Source of the DNA: Bacteroidales bacterium
GTDB taxonomy: Bacteria; Bacteroidota; Bacteroidia; Bacteroidales; Muribaculaceae
Direction: 5' to 3'
Length of the DNA: 35,076 bases
Assembly: GCA_004554255.1 (NCBI GenBank)
Contig: SFNC01000008.1
Span: 1-35,076 of the forward strand
The notes below the pieces were generated by a model. The model was given only the letters and a program-made list of their open reading frames with translations, was not told the origin of the DNA and did not search any database. Positions 30,035-35,076 of this stretch are shown in pieces (position 1 is the stretch's first letter; every line of letters starts with the position of its first letter). The position numbers were made by a program, and so were the translations under genes.

Positions 30035-30629
30035 GGCACAATATCAGCGGCGCAACCAAGCGCGGCTTGCAAGGCTTGAAATCGTGTCGCAGCTATACCT
30101 CCGAGGGTACAGCGTCCGCAAGATACGCGCCGAGGTTATGCGGCGGCTCGACCTCGCCACCTATTCGACGCAGACCGTCCACGCCGACATACGCCTGTTG
30201 TTACAGGAGTGGCACGATAGCCGATTGGAGAATGTCAACGACGCGCTCCAACTCGAACTGACCCGCATAGACGACACCATCTGCGAGCTGTGGGATCAAT
30301 GGGAGAAGTCCAAGCAGGACTATGTCAAGACCACCCGCAAGCGCAAGGGTGCGCCCGTGCGCAACAACAATAACCAACAGGGCGGCAACGGCGAACAACA
30401 GCCCCGACAGAACGAAATCCGCACCCTGTACACCGAGGAAAACACAGCCGAGGTGCAGGGCCTCGGCAACCCAGCCTATATCGCGGAGATACGACAGCAG
30501 CTCGCGGAACGCCGTAAGTTGCTCGGCCTGTATTCAGCCGAGAAACGCGAGATTAAGACAATCGCCGAGGAAATAAGCCGCGAGGAATTGGAACAGGAAC
30601 TGCGCCGCCTCGAACTAATAACCGAATAG
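30027..30629 (+). CDS. terminase small subunit-like protein
   Basis: 200 residues directly before the large terminase. An N-terminal HTH-like region (VSQLYLRGYSVRKIRAEV, about 20-40) would bind the packaging site, a middle helical part with acidic and basic runs follows, and the C-terminus is a coiled coil (AEEISREELEQELRRLE). It overlaps the SpeD-like gene by 8 nt. Assignment rests on position and layout. Confidence 0.75.
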   Translation: MSKAQYQRRNQARLARLEIVSQLYLRGYSVRKIRAEVMRRLDLATYSTQTVHADIRLLLQEWHDSRLENVNDALQLELTRIDDTICELWDQWEKSKQDYVKTTRKRKGAPVRNNNNQQGGNGEQQPRQNEIRTLYTEENTAEVQGLGNPAYIAEIRQQLAERRKLLGLYSAEKREIKTIAEEISREELEQELRRLELITE

Positions 30630-30635
30630 CCCCCT

Positions 30636-32108
30636 ATGGCCGAAATCCCCACCGACATATTGCAACGTAAGATAGCTATCCGCAAGCAGCTGTTGGAAAT
30701 GGACGCTCCGCGCCTGTTTCGGCAGTTCATACCCTTTATGAACCCTGCCTACGACAGACAGTGGTACCACACGCTGATAGCCGACCGCTGCCAAGACCTG
30801 TTGGAGGGGCGTATTCGCAACCTTATGGTCTTCGTCCCCCCGCAGCACGGCAAGAGCGAAATCGTGTCGCGCTGTTTCCCCGCCTATGCTTTCGGGCGAT
30901 TCCCCAATTTGAAGATTGTCGGCTGCTCCTATTCGGCCACCCTCGCACAGCAGTTCTCTCGCGGCATACAGCGCATTATGGATAGCCAAGAGTACAGCCG
31001 CATATTCCCGAACACCCGCCTCAACGGGTCGAATGTGCGCACGCTGACACGCGGCTACCTCCGCAATGTTGACCTGTTCGAGATAGTGAACCACAAAGGC
31101 TTCTATAAAACACAGGGCGTGTGCGGCGGCTTGACAGGTACGGCGGTTGACATCGCTATCATCGACGACCCTGTTAAGGACGCTATCGAAGCGTACAGCC
31201 CCACATACCGAGAGCGCGTGTGGGATTGGTACACTTCCGTCCTGTTGACCCGTCTGCACAATAACTCGCGGCAACTGTTCATTATGACCCGTTGGCACGA
31301 GGACGATTTAGCGGGGCGCATCTTACAGCGTGAACCCGAAAATTGGACGGTTATCACGATACCCGCTATTCGGGAGTCTTTGGACGACGGCAACGATATG
31401 GACCCGCGACAGGTCGGCGAAGCCCTGTGGCCGAGCAAGCATAGCCTCGAAAGGCTATTGGCCGCACAGACCCGTTCCCCGCGTGTCTTTTCTGCCCTGT
31501 ATCAGCAGCACCCGACAGCCGACGGCGGCAACATCGTGAAGCGTGAATGGTTCAAGCACATCAGTCTCGCAGACTTCGAGCGTATGCACAACGGCGAGCC
31601 GATAATCTTCTTCATCGACACGGCGTACACAGACAAGACGACCAACGACCCGTCGGGTATCATCGCCACCTGTAAAATCGGGAACGACCTGTATATCACT
31701 CACGCCCAAAAGGTGTATAAGAACTTCCCCGATTTTATCCGCTTCATCCCCCCGTATGTCAAGGCGCACGGGTACACCTCGCGCTCCACGATACGCATAG
31801 AACCCAAGGCCAACGGTATCTCCGTGATAGACCAAATCAAAGACGTAACCGCCCTCAACGTGACGCGCACACCGACCCCCACGGACAGCAAGGAAACCCG
31901 CCTCAACGCGGCCTCGCCCTGTGTGGAGTGTGGCCGCGTGGTGCTTGTGGACGGGGCGTGGAACGACGAGTTTATCGAGGAGATATGCGGCTTCCCCGTG
32001 AAGCCCCACGACGAGTTCGTGGACGACCTGTGCTATGCTGTTTCGTACCACTTGACAAGCCCGTTCAAGCCCATAGACCGCGACCGTTTGGCTCGCATAG
32101 TTCATTAA
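30636..32108 (+). CDS. terminase large subunit
   Basis: 490 residues; the DNA-packaging motor. Walker A PPQHGKSE (68-75), a CSYSATLAQQ block, Walker B IAIIDDP, the TRWHEDDLAGRI coupling stretch, and a C-terminal RNase H-like nuclease with FFIDTAYTD and HDEFVDDLCYAV supplying metal-binding acidic residues. ATPase and nuclease parts are complete. It follows the small subunit by 6 nt. Confidence 0.95.
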   Translation: MAEIPTDILQRKIAIRKQLLEMDAPRLFRQFIPFMNPAYDRQWYHTLIADRCQDLLEGRIRNLMVFVPPQHGKSEIVSRCFPAYAFGRFPNLKIVGCSYSATLAQQFSRGIQRIMDSQEYSRIFPNTRLNGSNVRTLTRGYLRNVDLFEIVNHKGFYKTQGVCGGLTGTAVDIAIIDDPVKDAIEAYSPTYRERVWDWYTSVLLTRLHNNSRQLFIMTRWHEDDLAGRILQREPENWTVITIPAIRESLDDGNDMDPRQVGEALWPSKHSLERLLAAQTRSPRVFSALYQQHPTADGGNIVKREWFKHISLADFERMHNGEPIIFFIDTAYTDKTTNDPSGIIATCKIGNDLYITHAQKVYKNFPDFIRFIPPYVKAHGYTSRSTIRIEPKANGISVIDQIKDVTALNVTRTPTPTDSKETRLNAASPCVECGRVVLVDGAWNDEFIEEICGFPVKPHDEFVDDLCYAVSYHLTSPFKPIDRDRLARIVH

Positions 32109-32132
32109 CCCATTAACACCAACAAACAAGCA

Positions 32133-33539
32133 ATGACAATCGAAGAAATCTTACGATCCACGGAGCTGACGGCCACGGAAAAGGTCAACCACCTCCAAGA
32201 GAAAATTATCAACGTCCCCGCGTGGAGCGGACCGAAAGGCCTCGTCAACGCCTATGATCCGAAGCGACACCCCGTCATGGATAAGTCGCTATACCCCGAC
32301 GAAACAACGGGTAAAAACGGCGTAAACAAAGTGTCCCGCATAACCCTCGACCTCCCGCGCCTCGCGGCCAAACGAATGACCGAGTTGGTGTGCGGCATAC
32401 CTATCAAGCGCATCTATCGTCCCGAAAACGACAAGCAGAAAGAGGTCGCCACATACATAGAGAAAATCTTTGACCGCTGCCGCATTGACTGCGTGAACAT
32501 CGAGCGACTGAATATGCTGTTTTCGGGCTGTGAGTTTATGACGCTGTGGTATGTTGTCGAAAGCCCGAACACTCAATACGGGTTCAACAGCCGCGTCAAG
32601 TTCCGCTGCCGCAACTTCTCGCCTATGCTCGGCGACGCCCTATACCCCCTGTTTGACGAGTACGGCGATATGACCGCTATGTCGGTTGCTTACACCCGCA
32701 CAGTAGGCAAACGCGAGGTTCAGTATTTGGACGCTTACACGGCCACGAAACACGTTAAATTCAGTTCCGAAACAGGACACTGGGAAATCATCATCGACGA
32801 GGATATTTCGGTCGGCAAAATCCCCGCCGTCTATTGCTATCGCCCCACGCCGATATGGGAGAACACAGCCGATAACGTTTATGAAATCGAATGGGCGTTG
32901 AGCCGCAACGGCAACTACCTCCGCGAGAACTCCAAACCCCTGTTCTGTGTGTTCGCCGACGAGCAGATAGACTACGGCGACGAGGGTTCGCCCAACGACG
33001 GCAAGGGCGTTCTGCAATATCCCAAGGGCAGCACAGCGGGCTATGTGACGTGGGCACAGGCTATCGAGAACCTCAAGTTCTATACCGACACAATCCGCTC
33101 CATGTTCTTTACACAGCTTCAGCTCCCCGATTGGAGCTACGAGAAGATGTCGCAACAGGCGTTGTCGGGCGAGAGCCGCAAGCAACTGTTCATCGACGCG
33201 CAGATGAAAGTCAAGGACGAGAGCGGGCGTATCATCGAGGCTTGCGACCGTGAAGTGAACGTCGTCAAGGCGTTCCTCAAAATCGTACTCGGCGAGGGCT
33301 ATGCCGCCGACATCGACGCGCTCCCTGTTGAAACCCGCATAACCCCGTTTGCAATAACCGACAAGACGGAAACCGTGTCAACCCTGTTAGCCGCCAACGG
33401 CAATATGCCGATTATGTCGCAGCGTGAGTCCATTGAGGAATACGGGCAGAGCAATGATGTTGACCGCACCCTCGCGGAGATAGCTGCACAGCAGCAGGGG
33501 GACGTTTTCGAGAATCCCGACGCGCAGATGTTCAAATAA
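32133..33539 (+). CDS. portal protein (SPP1 gp6-like)
   Basis: 468 residues, cytoplasmic, forming the ring through which DNA enters and leaves the head. The recognisable layout is an N-terminal stem region, KVSRITLDLPRLAAKRMTELVCG, then FSPMLGDALYPLFDEYGDM and PIWENTADNVYEIEWALSRNGNYLRENSKP, seen in phage portals of the SPP1/phi29-like group (Phage_prot_Gp6). Position between terminase and minor head protein agrees. Confidence 0.88.
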   Translation: MTIEEILRSTELTATEKVNHLQEKIINVPAWSGPKGLVNAYDPKRHPVMDKSLYPDETTGKNGVNKVSRITLDLPRLAAKRMTELVCGIPIKRIYRPENDKQKEVATYIEKIFDRCRIDCVNIERLNMLFSGCEFMTLWYVVESPNTQYGFNSRVKFRCRNFSPMLGDALYPLFDEYGDMTAMSVAYTRTVGKREVQYLDAYTATKHVKFSSETGHWEIIIDEDISVGKIPAVYCYRPTPIWENTADNVYEIEWALSRNGNYLRENSKPLFCVFADEQIDYGDEGSPNDGKGVLQYPKGSTAGYVTWAQAIENLKFYTDTIRSMFFTQLQLPDWSYEKMSQQALSGESRKQLFIDAQMKVKDESGRIIEACDREVNVVKAFLKIVLGEGYAADIDALPVETRITPFAITDKTETVSTLLAANGNMPIMSQRESIEEYGQSNDVDRTLAEIAAQQQGDVFENPDAQMFK

Positions 33540-33585
33540 GCCCGTACAGCCGCGTTCAACCCGCTATGCGATAATTTAGCTATCT

Positions 33586-33643
33586 GCGACACGAAAGGCC
33601 GCGAGAGCCGCCCCAAAACGCCCCACACGGCCTTTTGCGTCGC
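33586..33643 (+). terminator. imperfect long hairpin after the portal gene
   Basis: GCGACACGAAAGGCC (33,586-33,600) pairs with GGCCTTTTGCGTCGC (33,629-33,643) at 12 of 15 positions, leaving a 28-nt loop. It lies in the 122-nt gap between portal and the next small gene. Terminator or mRNA-processing structure; no clear T tail beyond TTTT in the arm. Confidence 0.35.
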
Positions 33644-33661
33644 TTTATCTATTTCCCTATT

Positions 33662-33880
33662 ATGGCAAAATCAACCCGCGCCCGTGCAAAACAGCCCGAC
33701 AACCCGTTCCCCGACAAGACCTGTCGGGATTGCGCCCATAGCTATGATTGGCACAACCGATCATTCCACGACGGCCATTTAATCCTCTGCCGCTGTCCCC
33801 ACAACGACAAGAGCCAACACGGCAAGTTCTGTAAATTCCTGTCGGACGCGGCCTGTATCACGTTCAAACAAAGGCAATAA
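33662..33880 (+). CDS. small Cys/His-rich protein between portal and minor head genes
   Basis: 72 residues with TCRDCAHSYDWHN, LILCRCPHND and KFCKFLSDAACITF, a probable zinc-binding unit like that of the gene at 25,715. ATG 33,662 (MAKSTRARAK) is chosen over the 9-codon longer start. Function unknown; position suggests head assembly or a late regulator. Confidence 0.7.
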   Translation: MAKSTRARAKQPDNPFPDKTCRDCAHSYDWHNRSFHDGHLILCRCPHNDKSQHGKFCKFLSDAACITFKQRQ

Positions 33881-33883
33881 GTT

Positions 33884-35076
33884 ATGGCAAAGATGAACCC
33901 TTACGACAGGCGGCACAGGGCGAACCTCACGATGTACCAAAAGATGATCGAGGCTATCTATAACTCGGCGGCTGCGGAGGCCGCACAGATAGCTGCGAAC
34001 ACCCGTGGCATTGACACCGATACCCCGTTCCGCTTCGATGATTACCCGCAGACGCGCAAGCGTGTGGCCGAGCTTATGGCGCGGCTGAAATCCCGCATAT
34101 CCGTTACCGTCGTGAACGGCATAGACGCGGAATGGACGCTCGCCAACAATAAGAACAATGAATTGGCAAACAGGGTGTTCGGCGACAACGTGGGGCGGCT
34201 TTCACAGGCCGCTTACCGCCGCTATTACAGCACCAACGACAATGCCCGCCAAGCGTTCCAAGCCCGCAAGGTCAGCGGCCTCAACCTGTCCGAGCGCGTG
34301 TGGATGTACGCCGAGCAGTTCAAGAAGGAAATCGAAATGGGGCTTGACGTGGGGCTACGCAACGGCCTGTCAGCTGATGAAATGTCCCGCGACCTCCGCT
34401 CCTATCTGCGCCACCCCGACAAGCTCTTTCGGCGTGTCCGTGACGAGCGCGGGCAGCTCCACCTGTCGAAAGCCGCCGCCGCTTACCACCCTGGCCGTGG
34501 CGTATATCGCAGCAGCTATATGAACGCCCGACGGCTCGCGGCCACGGAAACCAATATCGCCTACCGCACGAGCGACCACACCCGTTGGCAGCAGATGGAT
34601 TTCGTTGTAGGTATAGAGATATGCCTGTCAAATAACCACACGTGCAAAGGACCCGACGGCAAGCCGCACCCATTCTATGACATCTGCGACGAGCTTGCGG
34701 GGCGTTACCCGAAGGATTTCAAGTTTACAGGGTGGCACCCGCATTGTCGCTGCCACGCTGTGTCTATCTTGAAGACCCAAAATGAGATTGCCGAGGACAC
34801 CCGCAAAATTATGAACGGGGAAGCTCCCGACACCCCATCTGTCAACGAGGTTCGCGACGTGCCGCCCGCGTTCCGTGATTGGGTTCAAAACAATGCTGCC
34901 CGCATAGTCAAATCTAATTCGCTGCCGTACTTTATGAAGGACAATCCTTCTTTCGTAAGCAAGGCGTTTGGCGAATCGCAAAAGCATACAAGAATTGCAT
35001 CCGTTATGGGACAGTCGGGAGTTTTCAATTATGCCGAACGGATGAAAAATGATTATCCCAAAATAGCCGCCCTATG
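33884..35076 (+). CDS. minor head protein, Mu gpF / SPP1 gp7-like (partial, runs off the window)
   Basis: An uninterrupted frame of 397 codons from ATG 33,884 to the window edge. The middle has RRLAATETNIAYRTSDHTRW and the signature GWHPHCRCHAV (near 285-295), with CLSNNHTC upstream: the cysteine/histidine-bearing C-terminal part of the Mu gpF-like fold (minor capsid). Sequence continues at least 95 residues past this domain (VRDVPPAFRDWVQNNAARIV and on), so an extra C-terminal domain is present. The start is 4 nt after the preceding stop. Confidence 0.85.
   Translation, partial: MAKMNPYDRRHRANLTMYQKMIEAIYNSAAAEAAQIAANTRGIDTDTPFRFDDYPQTRKRVAELMARLKSRISVTVVNGIDAEWTLANNKNNELANRVFGDNVGRLSQAAYRRYYSTNDNARQAFQARKVSGLNLSERVWMYAEQFKKEIEMGLDVGLRNGLSADEMSRDLRSYLRHPDKLFRRVRDERGQLHLSKAAAAYHPGRGVYRSSYMNARRLAATETNIAYRTSDHTRWQQMDFVVGIEICLSNNHTCKGPDGKPHPFYDICDELAGRYPKDFKFTGWHPHCRCHAVSILKTQNEIAEDTRKIMNGEAPDTPSVNEVRDVPPAFRDWVQNNAARIVKSNSLPYFMKDNPSFVSKAFGESQKHTRIASVMGQSGVFNYAERMKNDYPKIAAL

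Larger units (their letters stand above)
14690..35076 (+). mobile_element. integrated temperate tailed phage (left part, continues past the window)
   Basis: The block starts next to mnmE with a tyrosine integrase. It then has a leftward repressor operon, early recombination and replication genes, a SAM-metabolism/methylation cassette, and terminase-portal-head genes. Gene density is high, with many ATGA and TAATG stop-start overlaps, and base usage is unlike the host genes. The left boundary is approximate; the right end and tail and lysis genes are not in the window. The terminase/portal/gpF-like order fits a siphovirus-like phage. Confidence 0.93.

Noticed and set aside
34158..34523. Plus-strand 121-codon frame within the minor head gene
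   Set aside because: Out-of-frame reading of the gpF-like gene, which is open throughout and carries the family motif.
14690..35076. CRISPR array, restriction-modification pair or other classical defence system
   Set aside because: No regularly spaced direct repeats and no restriction endonuclease partner is recognisable next to the methyltransferase; the small nuclease at 26,772 is separated by a promoter and the MetK-like gene.

Overview
The window is a piece of Bacteroidales chromosome (gut type; Muribaculaceae-like would fit, but this is inference) carrying the left part of an integrated tailed prophage. Host-type genes lie at about 1-14,690. They have A-rich, Shine-Dalgarno-less starts and repeated copies of the Bacteroidetes -7 promoter word TAnnTTTG (tRNA, OMP, YeiH, ComEC, acyltransferase, DUF6056, MATE and mnmE leaders). 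These promoter words also decide several start codons.

Host part, left to right: a CAT-anticodon tRNA (minus strand); an outer-membrane beta-barrel gene interrupted by an in-frame TAG exactly after its signal peptide; a YeiH/UPF0324 transporter; comEC; and a tight minus-strand operon of acyltransferase, membrane metallophosphoesterase, tex and folK with junctions of 0, 17 and 1 nt. These are followed by a small DUF6582-like protein, a DUF6056-type membrane protein, a MATE exporter, and mnmE with its complete C-terminal FCIGK.

The prophage begins just after mnmE and runs off the right edge. Its order is: tyrosine integrase; a leftward lysogeny operon of three HTH regulators plus a lipoprotein; an operator/early-promoter region (17,602-17,755); small early genes; a candidate annealing protein with a YqaJ exonuclease; a DUF4373 replication protein with a candidate iteron origin inside it; and a zinc-ribbon/TOPRIM/helicase primase. 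Then come many small genes (MazG-like, Cys-rich, SSB-tailed, endonuclease-like), followed by a cassette with its own promoter, and finally the packaging and head genes (small and large terminase, portal, Mu gpF-like minor head protein cut by the window edge). The layout is that of a temperate siphovirus-like phage, though no tail genes are visible.

The most interesting system is the cassette at 27,174-30,034. It holds a divergent S-adenosylmethionine synthetase, a ParB-domain DNA methyltransferase, and a small pyruvoyl-type S-adenosylmethionine decarboxylase (SpeD-like) that keeps the Glu-Ser cleavage site, the His and the Cys at canonical spacing. Phage genes would therefore both make SAM and consume it by two routes (methylation and decarboxylation). 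Other points worth a second look are a frameshifted prophage lipoprotein whose lesion lies in a near-perfect palindrome, the amber codon in the OMP, two further apparent one-base frameshifts at CCC runs, and the candidate origin.
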